From positions 1-64,000 of the forward strand of contig JAEEQB010000016.1 in assembly GCA_016285075.1 (NCBI GenBank): a DNA stretch of 64,000 nt. The letters run 5' to 3'. The stretch's first letter is position 1, and each line of letters begins with the position of its first letter. The notes below the pieces were generated by a model. That model searched no databases. It was not told the origin of the DNA and saw only the letters and a list, made by a program, of their open reading frames with translations. The position numbers and the translations under genes are program-made. Origin of the DNA: Prevotella sp. Lineage in GTDB: Bacteria; Bacteroidota; Bacteroidia; Bacteroidales; Bacteroidaceae. Positions 6,897-15,494 of the stretch are shown in pieces.

Positions 6897-7302
6897 TTTA
6901 GCAGATTATGTTAATTTATCAAGAACTCTCAAACAAGATATTGGAGGCATACTTTAATGTTCTCAAGCATCTGACAACAGGCTTGTTAGAGTCTGTGTAT
7001 GAGAATGCGCTATGTATAGAACTGGACGAGATGGGAATCCCTTTCGAGCGCCAGAAACACCTGAGCGTATATTATAAAGGGAGAGTCATAGGAGAATTCG
7101 TTCCCGATATTGTGGTTGATAACAAAATCATACTGGAACTCAAATCCATACCAGAGCTTACTTCTGCAAACGCAGCTCAACTAATCAACTACCTTATTAT
7201 CACTCAATTCAAGGTGGGCTATTTGCTAAACTTTGGCAAGGGGCGTGATTATAAGCGAATAATCAACAATAAGAGTCCGTTATAGTCCGTTAAGTCTGAT
7301 GC
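6865..7302 (+). mobile_element. Candidate GxxExxY cassette bounded by inverted repeats
   Basis: The last copy of the upstream repeat (6865-6894) and the inverse of 7273-7302 are alike: both read GCATC-RGAC-N3-ACGGACT-N3-ACGGACT on opposite strands, with about six mismatches in thirty. They flank one gene, whose stop codon lies within the right repeat. No transposase is encoded, so it would be a non-autonomous cassette. Target-site duplication is not obvious, being blurred by tandem repeats on both sides. Confidence 0.45.
6908..7285 (+). CDS. GxxExxY protein (PD-(D/E)XK-like)
   Basis: The 125-residue protein carries the name-giving motif GLLESVYENAL (about residues 28-38) and the later core FVPDIVVDNKIILELKSI, where D and E-x-K resemble the PD-(D/E)XK nuclease fold. 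The end KVGYLLNFGKGRDYKRI is also typical. Full length for the family. The biochemical role of GxxExxY proteins is not established; they are scattered as single genes in many Bacteroidetes. Here the gene lies inside a pair of inverted repeats and behind a tandem array, consistent with movement as a cassette. Its last 30 codons are copied in the 168-bp duplication that follows. Confidence 0.85.
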   Translation: MLIYQELSNKILEAYFNVLKHLTTGLLESVYENALCIELDEMGIPFERQKHLSVYYKGRVIGEFVPDIVVDNKIILELKSIPELTSANAAQLINYLIITQFKVGYLLNFGKGRDYKRIINNKSPL

Positions 7303-7531
7303 TAAAATGAATACTATGCAACAATATGTAATTATCGTGGCAGGCGGGAAGGGACTGCGCATTAATATCACTCAATTCAAGGTGGGCTATTTGCTAAACT
7401 TTGGCGAGGGGCGTGATTATAAGCGAATAATCAACAATAAGAGTCCGTTATAGTCCGTTAAGTCTGATGCTAAAAATGAATGCTATGCAAGAATATGTAA
7501 TTATCGTGGCAGGCGGGAAGGGACTGCGCAT
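7198..7531 (+). repeat. 168-bp tandem duplication spanning the GxxExxY end and the ispD start
   Basis: 7198-7365 and 7366-7531 are nearly identical, with a few substitutions (for example GGCAAGG/GGCGAGG, ACTATGCAACAA/GCTATGCAAGAA) and a one-base length change in the A-run before ispD. Copy one therefore carries a false ispD start ([15 protein letters not shown]) fused to the second copy of the GxxExxY tail, and only the second ispD start leads into a full gene. Confidence 0.9.
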
Positions 7532-8207
7532 GGGAAGTGACATTCCCAAGCAGTTCCTGCCTATAGGCGGGAAACCCGTACTGATGCGGACGCTTGAACG
7601 CTTTCGTGAGTATTCTGCCGGTCTGCAGATTATCCTCGTATTGCCAGAAGCCCAACAGGACTATTGGAAAGAGCTCTGCAATAGATACGATTTCCAGGTA
7701 GAGTATCAACTGGCCAATGGCGGGCAGACGCGTTTCCATTCGGTGCAGAATGGTCTGGCTCTAGTGCCTGACGATGCAGAGGGGGTGGTAGGTGTGCACG
7801 ATGGAGTGAGGCCCTTCCCCAGTATCGAGGTGATTCGTAACTGCTATGAGCAAGCCCGCATCTCCAAGGCTGTCATCCCTGTTATCCCTGTGGTGGAGAC
7901 GGTGCGTCACTTGGAGGGCGATGACTCTGTGACGGTTCCCCGTTGTGACTATCGTTTGGTACAGACGCCACAGACATTTGATATCCAGCTGCTCAAGGCT
8001 GCATATAAGCAAGCACTGAATCAAACAAACTTGAATTCTGCCGAGCATGAGCAGGCTAACCGCCAGTCACACAACGGTGGTTTCACCGACGATGCCTCCG
8101 TGGTGGAAGCTTACGGCCACGAAATCACCCTTGTCGAGGGTAACCGTGAGAACATTAAGATTACCACGCCATACGACATGAAGATAGCAGAGGTGCTGAT
8201 ATCGTAA
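7485..8207 (+). CDS. ispD: 2-C-methyl-D-erythritol 4-phosphate cytidylyltransferase
   Basis: The enzyme joins CTP to MEP to give CDP-ME in the non-mevalonate isoprenoid pathway. The 240-residue protein opens with the nucleotide-binding motif [10 protein letters not shown] followed by [13 protein letters not shown], and has HDGVRPF and TPQTF, as in other IspD proteins. I chose the ATG at 7485 (MQEYVIIV); the in-frame ATGs at 7467 and 7476 are possible. It is cytoplasmic, of usual length, with recG starting one base after its stop, so the two form an operon. Its 5' end has been tandemly duplicated with the end of the preceding gene, so its native promoter may have been moved about 170 bases away. 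Confidence 0.95.
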   Translation: MQEYVIIVAGGKGLRMGSDIPKQFLPIGGKPVLMRTLERFREYSAGLQIILVLPEAQQDYWKELCNRYDFQVEYQLANGGQTRFHSVQNGLALVPDDAEGVVGVHDGVRPFPSIEVIRNCYEQARISKAVIPVIPVVETVRHLEGDDSVTVPRCDYRLVQTPQTFDIQLLKAAYKQALNQTNLNSAEHEQANRQSHNGGFTDDASVVEAYGHEITLVEGNRENIKITTPYDMKIAEVLIS

Positions 8208-8208
8208 G

Positions 8209-10308
8209 ATGACAGACATACTTTTCCAGGACATCATGTACTTGCCAGGCGTAGGCCCCAATCGCAAGAAGATGCTGAGTGCGGAACTCGGCATCGAGAC
8301 CTTTGGTGACCTGTTGGAGTATTATCCCTACAAATACGTAGACCGATCGAAGATCTATACTATCCATGAGCTGACGGGCGATATGCCTTTCGTGCAGGTG
8401 GTGGGAAAGATACTGAGCTTCGAGACATTTCCCATGAGTGCCCGCAAGGAGAGGGTAGTGGCCCATTTCTCAGATGGTACGGGGGTGATGGATCTGGTGT
8501 GGTTCAATGGCGGGCGCTATGCCAAGGAACATTATAAAATAGGTACGGAATACTTGGTGTTCGGACGGCCTGGCGTATTCAACAACCGCATTCAGGTGCA
8601 GCACCCCGACATGGACGATGCTTCCAAGGTGGACACGACAGCTATGGGGATGCAGCCCTATTACAACACCACAGAGAAGATGAAGAACAGCGGCTTGAAC
8701 AGCCGTGCTGTTGAACGGCTGATCAGGACGCTCCTGGAGAAACTGAAAGACCCGTTGCCTGAGACCATTCCAGGACTGATTACCCAGCCGCTCCATCTGA
8801 TGGAACGTGACCAGGCGCTGCGTCTCATTCATTATCCGCAGAGTGCCAAGGAACTGGAACGGGCCCGTGTCAGGCTGAAGTTCGAGGAACTGTTCTTCGT
8901 GCAGCTGAACATCGTGCGCTATGCCAGTGACCAGCGCCGCAAGTATCGGGGTTACCTGTTCTCCCAAGTGGGCGACATGTTCAATACCTTTTTCTACCAG
9001 CATCTGCCCTTCCAACTGACGGAGGCACAGAAGCGGGTGCTTCGTGAAATCAGGGCTGATGTGAAGACTGGGCGACAGATGAACCGCTTGCTTCAAGGTG
9101 ATGTGGGCAGCGGTAAGACACTGGTGGCACTCATGGCGATGCTGCTGGCTATAGACAACGGCTATCAGGCCTGTATCATGGCACCAACCGAGATACTGGC
9201 AGAGCAGCACCTGCAGACCATTATGCAATTCCTGGGCGATATGCCCGTCAGGGTGGCGCTGCTGACGGGCATGGTGAAGGGACGCCGCAGAAAGGAAGTG
9301 CTGGAAGGGCTTCTTGACAGTACCGTCCATATCCTTGTGGGCACGCATGCCGTGATAGAAGATACGGTTCAGTTTGCCCGGTTGGGATTGGTGGTGGTCG
9401 ACGAGCAGCATCGTTTCGGTGTGGCTCAGCGCGCCAAGCTATGGGGTAAGAGCGCCAATCCTCCGCATGTGCTTGTGATGACAGCTACCCCTATTCCCCG
9501 TACGCTGGCCATGACGCTCTATGGCGATTTGGATGTGAGTGTCATCGATGAACTGCCTCCCGGCCGCAAACCGGTGGTAACGAAGCATTTCTTTGATTCG
9601 CGTATGACATCGCTCTATGACGGAATACGCCAGCAGATTAACTTGGGGCGCCAGGTGTATATCGTGTTCCCGCTGATAGAGGAAAGCGAGAAGATAGACC
9701 TGAAGAACCTGGAGCAGGGCTTTGAAGTGCTGTGCCAGGCTTTTCCTGAGTTCCGGCTGAGTAAGGTCCACGGCAAGATGAAACCTGCCGACAAGGAAGA
9801 GGAGATGCGTAAGTTTGTCAGTGGCGAGACCCAGATACTCGTGGCAACGACGGTGATAGAGGTAGGTGTCAATGTGCCTAATGCCTCAGTCATGGTGATT
9901 CTCGATGCGCAGCGTTTCGGACTGTCCCAGTTGCACCAGCTCAGAGGGCGTGTAGGCCGAGGGGCAGACCAAAGCTATTGTCTGCTGGTAACTCCCTTCA
10001 AGTTGAGCGAGGATACCCGCAAGCGTATTGACATTATGTGCGAGACAAACGATGGCTTCCGAATTGCAGAAGCCGATCTGAAGCTGCGTGGGCCGGGCGA
10101 CCTTGAGGGAACCCAGCAGAGCGGAATGGCCTTTGACTTGAAGATTGCCGATATAGCGCGAGACGGCCAGCTGGTGCAGATGGCTCGCGATGAGGCACAG
10201 AAGGTTATAGAAGAGGATCCTGATTGCCAGTTGGCAAAATATCAGCTTTTGTGGACTCGTCTGCGCCAGTTGCGCCGTACGAATATCAACTGGGCAGCCA
10301 TATCCTGA
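8209..10308 (+). CDS. recG: ATP-dependent DNA helicase RecG
   Basis: RecG reverses stalled replication forks and moves Holliday junctions. The 699-residue protein has the N-terminal wedge (OB-fold) region that contacts the junction, then a superfamily 2 helicase: Walker A GDVGSGKT (297-304), Walker B DEQH (398-401), TATPIPRTL, and the motif VI region QLRGRVGRG. DEQH in place of DEAD and the RGRVGRG end are typical of RecG. The length is normal. It starts one base after ispD in the same direction, implying one transcript. No frameshift is seen. The large minus-strand frames within it are shadows of its codon usage. Confidence 0.97.
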   Translation: MTDILFQDIMYLPGVGPNRKKMLSAELGIETFGDLLEYYPYKYVDRSKIYTIHELTGDMPFVQVVGKILSFETFPMSARKERVVAHFSDGTGVMDLVWFNGGRYAKEHYKIGTEYLVFGRPGVFNNRIQVQHPDMDDASKVDTTAMGMQPYYNTTEKMKNSGLNSRAVERLIRTLLEKLKDPLPETIPGLITQPLHLMERDQALRLIHYPQSAKELERARVRLKFEELFFVQLNIVRYASDQRRKYRGYLFSQVGDMFNTFFYQHLPFQLTEAQKRVLREIRADVKTGRQMNRLLQGDVGSGKTLVALMAMLLAIDNGYQACIMAPTEILAEQHLQTIMQFLGDMPVRVALLTGMVKGRRRKEVLEGLLDSTVHILVGTHAVIEDTVQFARLGLVVVDEQHRFGVAQRAKLWGKSANPPHVLVMTATPIPRTLAMTLYGDLDVSVIDELPPGRKPVVTKHFFDSRMTSLYDGIRQQINLGRQVYIVFPLIEESEKIDLKNLEQGFEVLCQAFPEFRLSKVHGKMKPADKEEEMRKFVSGETQILVATTVIEVGVNVPNASVMVILDAQRFGLSQLHQLRGRVGRGADQSYCLLVTPFKLSEDTRKRIDIMCETNDGFRIAEADLKLRGPGDLEGTQQSGMAFDLKIADIARDGQLVQMARDEAQKVIEEDPDCQLAKYQLLWTRLRQLRRTNINWAAIS

Positions 10309-10843
10309 CTCTGGTTACCAGACTAAAGTCTCTCACCCTTATAACAGCCTTAGCCAGGCTTCGGGGGTGAGAGGACGGGACTTCGTTGGTGCAAGGTCCA
10401 ATGCGAACGGGAGGAAGGTGGGGGGGGGAACGCTTTTGCCTATACGCAAAACACCTTGCGCCTTAACGCAAAATCTCCTCGCCTTAACGCAAAAACAAAC
10501 GGTATTTTTCCGAGGCTATCACGAGGACTGGCCGCGCCAACGCCAAGCTAGAAAAGCCCTGAAGGGGGCAGCAGCTGTAAGCCATGAGAAAACAGGCGTG
10601 GTAACCATCGCCTTGAAGGGGCAAATGCCAATTGCTGAAACGTTGATTCTTTTGCCCTTACATGGCGCTGCCACACACCATATAAAAACCCAGGACGCTG
10701 CTTTGGGCTTGTGGCTTCTGGCTTTTTAGGCCGTTTGCTGAGCTATCCCTTCTATCCGCAGGTCGTTCCGACCTATGAGTTATTGAGCGGCGGTGCTTTC
10801 AGCGTCAGTGAGTTACATCCTTTTATAGGATGGGAAACTTCAG
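10309..10843. other. Non-coding gap between recG and the nucleotidase gene
   Basis: No credible gene. It holds an ACGCAAAA repeat array (10430-10500) and a run of nine G at about 10420. A 120-codon frame on the plus strand has a random composition and no start signal. The remainder (10560-10800) shows no structure I can interpret. Confidence 0.5.
10430..10500 (+). repeat. Short array of ACGCAAAA units with 21-22-bp spacing
   Basis: ACGCAAAA occurs at 10444, 10466 and 10487, the last two preceded by CCTTA, with a related ACGCTTTTG at 10430. It belongs by period to the 22-bp arrays elsewhere in the window. Confidence 0.6.
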
Positions 10844-12265
10844 TTACTTGATTCTCAGCCTCTGCACACCCTGATAGTTGACAGAACCATGTTTTGAGAT
10901 GAACTCCATGATAATGTCGGTAGTCAGCTCTTTCATCAGCTGCGCTGCTCCTTCAGGAACCTTACTTGTGGCAGGTATGTAGTTGTTGGTGGCAACACGA
11001 TACTTGCGTTTCATGTTCATTTTCTTGCCGTTGGGTGTCAGCAATGTTACACTCTGAATCTTCTTTTCGTTCAGGGGGTCAAGCGTAATGTCGCACCTCA
11101 TGCCGCTGACGAATGGGAAGCTGAAAATCGAGTTGTGGCAGTAGGTGAGCATCATCTCTACCAGCTCGTAGCCTGTCAGATTAAGGATCACTGCATGGTT
11201 GTCGAAAGGATCCATCTTCAGAACGTCGAGTACGCTGATGTCACCTGCACGAAGACTGTCTATGCGTACGCCACCTGGATTCTCGATGGCTATGTCAGCA
11301 TTGAACTTCTCCCTAAAGGCATCGCTAACCATGCATCCCAGTTCCTCGCGTTCTTTGAAAGGTGTTTCTGCCACACCTATCACTCGTTTGAACTCGGCAT
11401 TGTCGCTGAAGTGGTTTACCATGGCCTCTATCAGCGGGTTTCTCTTAGGATAGTTCCTTACCTCTATATATTCTGCGCGTTTGTCAATTATCTCTCCGTT
11501 TTCCAGTGTCAGTGTGGTGTAGGTCACACGCCCGAACTTGTTTTTGTTCTGAGTGATAAGCACACCGTTGTGAAGCGGTTCCGATTCGGTGAGCTGTGTA
11601 TGGGTGTGCCCACCTATAATCATATCCAGCCAGGGACAGGATGCGGCCACAGTCTTGTCCTCTTCGTAGCCTAAGTGGGACAGGAGGATGGTGACATCGC
11701 ACTCGTGGCTCAACCACTCATATTCATTGATTGTTTCTAAGGGATTGGTAAAACGGATGCCCCGGACATTGTCGGGGTGAGTACTAGGAATGCCCTGTGG
11801 CGACAGCTGGATGGCTCCCAATACGCCGACTTTCAGCCCTTCTACATCGAACACCTGGCAGGGTACTAACTGAATACCCACAGTGTCGGAAGGAAACACA
11901 TTTGAGCAGATATACCGGAAATTGCTCAGCCCCACCAGACGGGACAGCGAATGGACGTCGAACTCATGGTTGCCTAAGGTGGAGGCGTTGAATCCCACCT
12001 GATTCATCAGTGCCACCATGGGGTAGGCAGGTATCTCGTACTTGTCGTTCAACGGATTTCCCGTTCGGTTGTCACCTGCAGAGAAAACCAATAGCGAAGG
12101 GTCAGCGGTTCTGAGGCTGTCAATCAGCGCAGCCAGTTGAGGGAATACCTCCAAAGTGGCATGCATATCGTTAGCCGATAGGATGTGTATTTCCCGCTTC
12201 TCACCATAGGTGGCTAAGGTCAGTATCAGTGAGAAGAATACTGTGAATATAGGTCTCCGTCGCAT
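10844..12265 (-). CDS. Exported 5'-nucleotidase / UDP-sugar hydrolase family protein
   Basis: The 473-residue protein has an N-terminal signal (MRRRPIFTVFFSLILTLATYG) and two domains. The metallophosphoesterase domain shows the metal ligands in ANDMH, SAGDNRTGNP, LGNHEFD and GGHTHT. The C-terminal substrate domain shows ENPGGVRIDSLRAGDIS and DPFDN. Such enzymes remove phosphate from nucleotides or cleave UDP-sugars in the periplasm for salvage. NDMH instead of the usual NDxHG is a small variation. It is monocistronic, divergent from bcp, with a TACCTTTG box 22 bases upstream. The precise substrate is undetermined; two separate polypeptides are used in some relatives, but here both domains are on one chain. 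Confidence 0.9.
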   Translation of the reverse strand: MRRRPIFTVFFSLILTLATYGEKREIHILSANDMHATLEVFPQLAALIDSLRTADPSLLVFSAGDNRTGNPLNDKYEIPAYPMVALMNQVGFNASTLGNHEFDVHSLSRLVGLSNFRYICSNVFPSDTVGIQLVPCQVFDVEGLKVGVLGAIQLSPQGIPSTHPDNVRGIRFTNPLETINEYEWLSHECDVTILLSHLGYEEDKTVAASCPWLDMIIGGHTHTQLTESEPLHNGVLITQNKNKFGRVTYTTLTLENGEIIDKRAEYIEVRNYPKRNPLIEAMVNHFSDNAEFKRVIGVAETPFKEREELGCMVSDAFREKFNADIAIENPGGVRIDSLRAGDISVLDVLKMDPFDNHAVILNLTGYELVEMMLTYCHNSIFSFPFVSGMRCDITLDPLNEKKIQSVTLLTPNGKKMNMKRKYRVATNNYIPATSKVPEGAAQLMKELTTDIIMEFISKHGSVNYQGVQRLRIK

Positions 12266-12286
12266 CGCGTATTAAAAATTTTACTG

Positions 12287-12294
12287 CAAAGGTA
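12287..12294 (-). promoter_or_regulatory. -7 box of the nucleotidase gene
   Basis: TACCTTTG on the minus strand, about 22 bases before the ATG. The -33 element is not clear. Confidence 0.5.
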
Positions 12295-12338
12295 AGTATT
12301 TTTTTTCAAAATTGAGCGTATTTTCCGAAAAAAAGCTA

Positions 12339-12346
12339 TATCTTTG
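12339..12346 (+). promoter_or_regulatory. -7 box of bcp and the sensor kinase
   Basis: TATCTTTG, followed by CAC as often seen in this phylum, 27 bases before the bcp ATG. The -33 element is degenerate. Confidence 0.55.
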
Positions 12347-12373
12347 CACAAAATTACCTAAAACATATCATTT

Positions 12374-12823
12374 ATGAAGGTAGGAGACAGGGCACCCGAG
12401 GTATTGGGTAAGGACGAAAACGGCAAGGAAATCAGATTGAGCGATTTCCAGGGAAGGAAACTGGTGCTTTATTTTTATCCCAAGGATAATACCAGCGGAT
12501 GTACCGCAGAAGCATGCAGTCTGCGTGACGGTTTCCAGGAGTTGCAGGCCAAGGGCTATGAGGTGGTCGGAGTGAGTAAGGACTCTGCCGCTTCCCATCA
12601 GAAGTTCAAAGCCAAACACCAGCTGCCCTTCCCCCTGATAGCCGATGTGGACCACACGTTGCTCGAGGCCATGGGTGCCTGGGGTGAGAAGACCATGTAT
12701 GGCAAGAAGGTCTTCGGTACCATCCGCACCACCTTTGTTATTGACGAGCAAGGGTTCATTGAGCGCATTTTCACAGGCAAGCAGGTCAATACGAAAGAAC
12801 ACGCCAGCCAGTTACTGTCATGA
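12374..12823 (+). CDS. bcp: Thioredoxin-dependent peroxiredoxin (BCP/PrxQ type)
   Basis: The enzyme reduces hydrogen peroxide and organic peroxides using thioredoxin. The 149-residue protein has the motif YPKDNTSGCTAEACSLRD with peroxidatic C43 and resolving C48 five residues later, the PrxQ alpha2 arrangement. GDRAPEV at the start and TTFVIDEQGFI near the end are family features. It is cytoplasmic and complete. Its stop overlaps the ATG of the sensor kinase by four bases (ATGA), so the two are translationally coupled. That is an unusual partner for bcp and suggests a link to envelope or redox sensing, though this is inference. Confidence 0.95.
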   Translation: MKVGDRAPEVLGKDENGKEIRLSDFQGRKLVLYFYPKDNTSGCTAEACSLRDGFQELQAKGYEVVGVSKDSAASHQKFKAKHQLPFPLIADVDHTLLEAMGAWGEKTMYGKKVFGTIRTTFVIDEQGFIERIFTGKQVNTKEHASQLLS

Positions 12824-14592
12824 GCCTACTCGTCAGGAAACAGATTCTTTGTGTGCTTGCAGCACTGCTGTCACTGCCTGTGCTGGCAGTGACCGATTTC
12901 GACATGGAGCATGTGAAGCACTTCAAGCTGTTTCGTCGGCTCTATGATGAAGGTCCCGATTCTGTGTTCTATCAGGTGGCTGCTGACTATGAGCGGTTCC
13001 TGAAGAATGCGGGGAAGCAGGTAGAGTACTTTAAGATCAAGTGTAATGAGGGCTTCTACGATGTCGACCACCATCATATCATCCGCGCCATGAAAACCGC
13101 CGAGTCGCTTGACAAGGAAATCCGCGAAGCAGGCATGGGCGATGAACTGGGCTACCTCCCGATAGGGCTTCTGGGCGATATCAGCAGGTCAAGCCGTAAT
13201 ATGAGGCGTGCCAAGGAGTATTATGAGAAAGCCCTGGAAATTGTAGGGACAAAGGACAAGAAGTTCTCCGTTGAGAAGTACATCAACTTGGCAGAGCTTG
13301 TATACCTGAATGCACCTGAAGAGGCACTCCGGTATGCTGATAAGGCAGTCGCTCTTGCAGAAGGCATCGACGACATAGAGTACAAGTCAAAGGCTTTGGC
13401 ATTAAAAGGTTATGTGTATTTCCTATCAGGCAACCGCGATGGCTTCTACCCTGCATACAACGGCTATGAAGCGTTGCGCAGCATGGATCATCCGCGCTTC
13501 AGCCATCGTTACGACAACATGATGCTTGCAGCACGTCTGGCTATTGGCCATCAGTACGCTGAAGCGGAGCAAATAGCAATCAACCGTGAACTCAACATGG
13601 ACCGTTCCCTCATGCTGCTCAAGATCTATGCCATGTCGGGTGACATCCAGAAAGGATTTACTGCCATTAACCGTCGTATTAATGAACTCGACTCCATAGC
13701 AGGCAGTGTTCAGGAACTGAACCTGGATGATATGGAGGCCGAGATGCAGATGAACAAACTGAAGATTGAGGCAGACAACAACAAACGGCTTGCCAAGCGC
13801 ACCATCATAGCACTGATGATCATTATCGTCGTTTTCATCATTGTCTTCATTATAGGACGTCGGAGGTTCATGCAGAAAATCCAGGTCCGCAACAAGGAAC
13901 TGGAGGTGGCACGCGACCGTGCACAGGAGTCCGACCGCATGAAAACAGCCTTTATCCGTAATATGAGCCATGAGATAAGAACCCCGCTCACTGCCATTAA
14001 CGGATTCTCTCAGATCCTTTGTTCGCCGGCTTATGACCTGGACAACGAGGAACGTGGGAAGATACAGAAACGCATCACAGAGAATGTGGACAATATCTCT
14101 GAGATTGTCAAAGAGCTGTTAGCCCTTTCAAAGGGCGAGAGTGAGGCCGTGAAGACCGATGTGCAGCCAGTTTCTATCTGCCGGAAGGTGGTGCAGGATG
14201 CCAAGCGCAAGAACACTAAGGGTCTGATTATCCGTTTCAGAACACTTCTGCCAGATATGTTTACGTTCCAGTGTCAAGCGGAGAACCTGGAGCAGATCCT
14301 TTCAAGGCTGATGGACAATGCCCTGAAATTCACCGAGCAAGGTAGCATCACGATGGAATGCCATCAGCAGGGAGCGTTACTGCTGTTCTCTGTAACGGAT
14401 ACAGGCGTTGGTGTAAAGGAAGAAGACCGTGAACGTATCTTTGAGAACTTCGTCAAGCTGGATGAATACAAGGGTGGGGTAGGCCTTGGCCTTTCTATCT
14501 GTCGTGGTCTGGCCCGCCAGATGGGAGGAGATGTCAACCTAGATGTCCAGTATAACGCGGGTGCTCGCTTCATCTTGTCCTTGCCGCTATAG
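12820..14592 (+). CDS. Sensor histidine kinase with exported helical-repeat sensor
   Basis: The 590-residue protein has a signal peptide (about 1-23), an exported helical part of about 300 residues with TPR-like pairs (RRAKEYYEKALEI, EEALRYADKAVALAE), one membrane helix (about 328-346), a coiled linker, then HisKA and HATPase domains. The phosphate-accepting histidine is H384 in NMSHEIRTP. The ATP-binding motifs DNALKFTEQG, DTGVGVKEED and GVGLGLSICRGLA are intact. It has no receiver or DNA-binding domain and so is not a hybrid (HTCS) regulator. No response regulator gene lies next to it, so its partner must be elsewhere. It is coupled to bcp by a four-base overlap. Confidence 0.92.
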   Translation: MSLLVRKQILCVLAALLSLPVLAVTDFDMEHVKHFKLFRRLYDEGPDSVFYQVAADYERFLKNAGKQVEYFKIKCNEGFYDVDHHHIIRAMKTAESLDKEIREAGMGDELGYLPIGLLGDISRSSRNMRRAKEYYEKALEIVGTKDKKFSVEKYINLAELVYLNAPEEALRYADKAVALAEGIDDIEYKSKALALKGYVYFLSGNRDGFYPAYNGYEALRSMDHPRFSHRYDNMMLAARLAIGHQYAEAEQIAINRELNMDRSLMLLKIYAMSGDIQKGFTAINRRINELDSIAGSVQELNLDDMEAEMQMNKLKIEADNNKRLAKRTIIALMIIIVVFIIVFIIGRRRFMQKIQVRNKELEVARDRAQESDRMKTAFIRNMSHEIRTPLTAINGFSQILCSPAYDLDNEERGKIQKRITENVDNISEIVKELLALSKGESEAVKTDVQPVSICRKVVQDAKRKNTKGLIIRFRTLLPDMFTFQCQAENLEQILSRLMDNALKFTEQGSITMECHQQGALLLFSVTDTGVGVKEEDRERIFENFVKLDEYKGGVGLGLSICRGLARQMGGDVNLDVQYNAGARFILSLPL

Positions 14593-14621
14593 GAGTGAAA
14601 AGGAACAAAGGAACGCAACAG

Positions 14622-14667
14622 AAAAACAGAAGCCACTGACCCTTAGGACAGCGGCTTCTGTTTTTTG
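14622..14667. terminator. Bidirectional intrinsic terminator
   Basis: AAAAACAGAAGCC and GGCTTCTGTTTTTT form a 13-bp stem with a loop of about 18 bases. It separates the convergent kinase and lpxA-like genes and has a T-run on each strand. Confidence 0.9.
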
Positions 14668-14683
14668 CATGCTTCCGGAAAAG

Positions 14684-15463
14684 CTACTTGCCAATGATTC
14701 CCTTTGAGGTGCTCTCGAGAAATTTGATGATGGTCTGGATCTCGGGGCTGTCAGGCACCTGGTCGCGTATCTGGATGATGACATCGAAAACGCTTGTCTT
14801 ACCATTGAATAGCAAACGGTAGGCATTGGCAATGTGTTTCTGTACCTTCTGTTCAATGCCAGCGTTTTTCATCATAGTTGCATTGATGCCATTGTAGGTC
14901 ATTGGGTTGCCACCGGCAATGACAAAGGGCGGAATGTCTTTTGAGAACGTACATCCTGCCTGTACCATAGCCAGGCGGCCCACGCGCGTATTGGCATTCT
15001 GCACGGCAGAACTGGAGAAGATGGCGCCGTTGTGTATCTCGCAGTCGCCTGCAATCTTCACACCGTAGCCGAAGACGCAGTGGTCGCCGATGACAGTGTC
15101 ATGGCTGATGTGCGTGCCCTCGAAAAGGAAGTTGCTGCTGCCGATGACCGTCTTGCTCCCCTGTGATGAGCCTCGGTTGATAACCACGTTCTCACGGATG
15201 ACGTTATTGTCGCCAATCTCCACATAGGACTTGGCCCCACGGAAGTTGAAGTCCTGGGGCAGGGCTGCGATGACAGCGCCCTGATGGATTTTGTTGTTGC
15301 GTCCGATACGTGAACCGTCACAGATGGAGACAAAGGGGAAGATGATGCAATTGTCGCCTATTTCTACATCGTCCTCAATGTAGACAAATGGGAATATCTT
15401 ACAGTTGTTGCCGATTTTCGCCTTGGGGCTGATTTCGGCTTTGGGGGATATTTCACTAGCCAT
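14684..15463 (-). CDS. lpxA: LpxA-like UDP-N-acetylglucosamine acyltransferase
   Basis: LpxA transfers a 3-hydroxyacyl chain from ACP to UDP-GlcNAc, the first step of lipid A synthesis. The 259-residue protein has many hexapeptide repeats ([IV]G-x-x) forming a left-handed beta-helix and a C-terminal helical part (NAYRLLFNGKTSVFD). H118 and H121 in THISHD match the E. coli catalytic region (H122/H125), but the site corresponding to H144 is D140 (IAGD), and the HQF segment reads VQN. It could be a paralogue with altered specificity; in this phylum the main lpxA usually follows an lpxC-fabZ fusion, which is absent here. It ends the efflux operon, 31 bases after the outer-membrane channel gene. 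Confidence 0.8.
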   Translation of the reverse strand: MASEISPKAEISPKAKIGNNCKIFPFVYIEDDVEIGDNCIIFPFVSICDGSRIGRNNKIHQGAVIAALPQDFNFRGAKSYVEIGDNNVIRENVVINRGSSQGSKTVIGSSNFLFEGTHISHDTVIGDHCVFGYGVKIAGDCEIHNGAIFSSSAVQNANTRVGRLAMVQAGCTFSKDIPPFVIAGGNPMTYNGINATMMKNAGIEQKVQKHIANAYRLLFNGKTSVFDVIIQIRDQVPDSPEIQTIIKFLESTSKGIIGK

Positions 15464-15491
15464 AATTCTTTACTCTTAATTCTTTACTCTT
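15464..15491 (-). repeat. Two direct 14-bp repeats before the lpxA-like gene
   Basis: AATTCTTTACTCTT occurs twice in perfect tandem (15464-15477, 15478-15491) between the channel gene and the lpxA-like gene. It could vary in number and alter the spacing or translation of lpxA. Confidence 0.8.
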
Positions 15492-15494
15492 AAC

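Noticed and set aside
6714..6914. 66-codon frame over the 47-bp repeats
   Set aside because: It is the repeat read as protein; the repeat length of 47 shifts frame from copy to copy, so coding is not conserved.
8470..9411. Minus-strand 313-codon frame within recG
   Set aside because: Histidine- and glutamine-rich antisense translation of a well-conserved helicase.
10367..10729. 120-codon plus-strand frame after recG
   Set aside because: Spans a repeat array and a G-run, has no family features, no promoter and no convincing start.
12820..14592. Hybrid two-component (HTCS) regulator for the pectin locus
   Set aside because: There is no receiver or AraC domain, and the sensor is of TPR type, so it is a plain sensor kinase.
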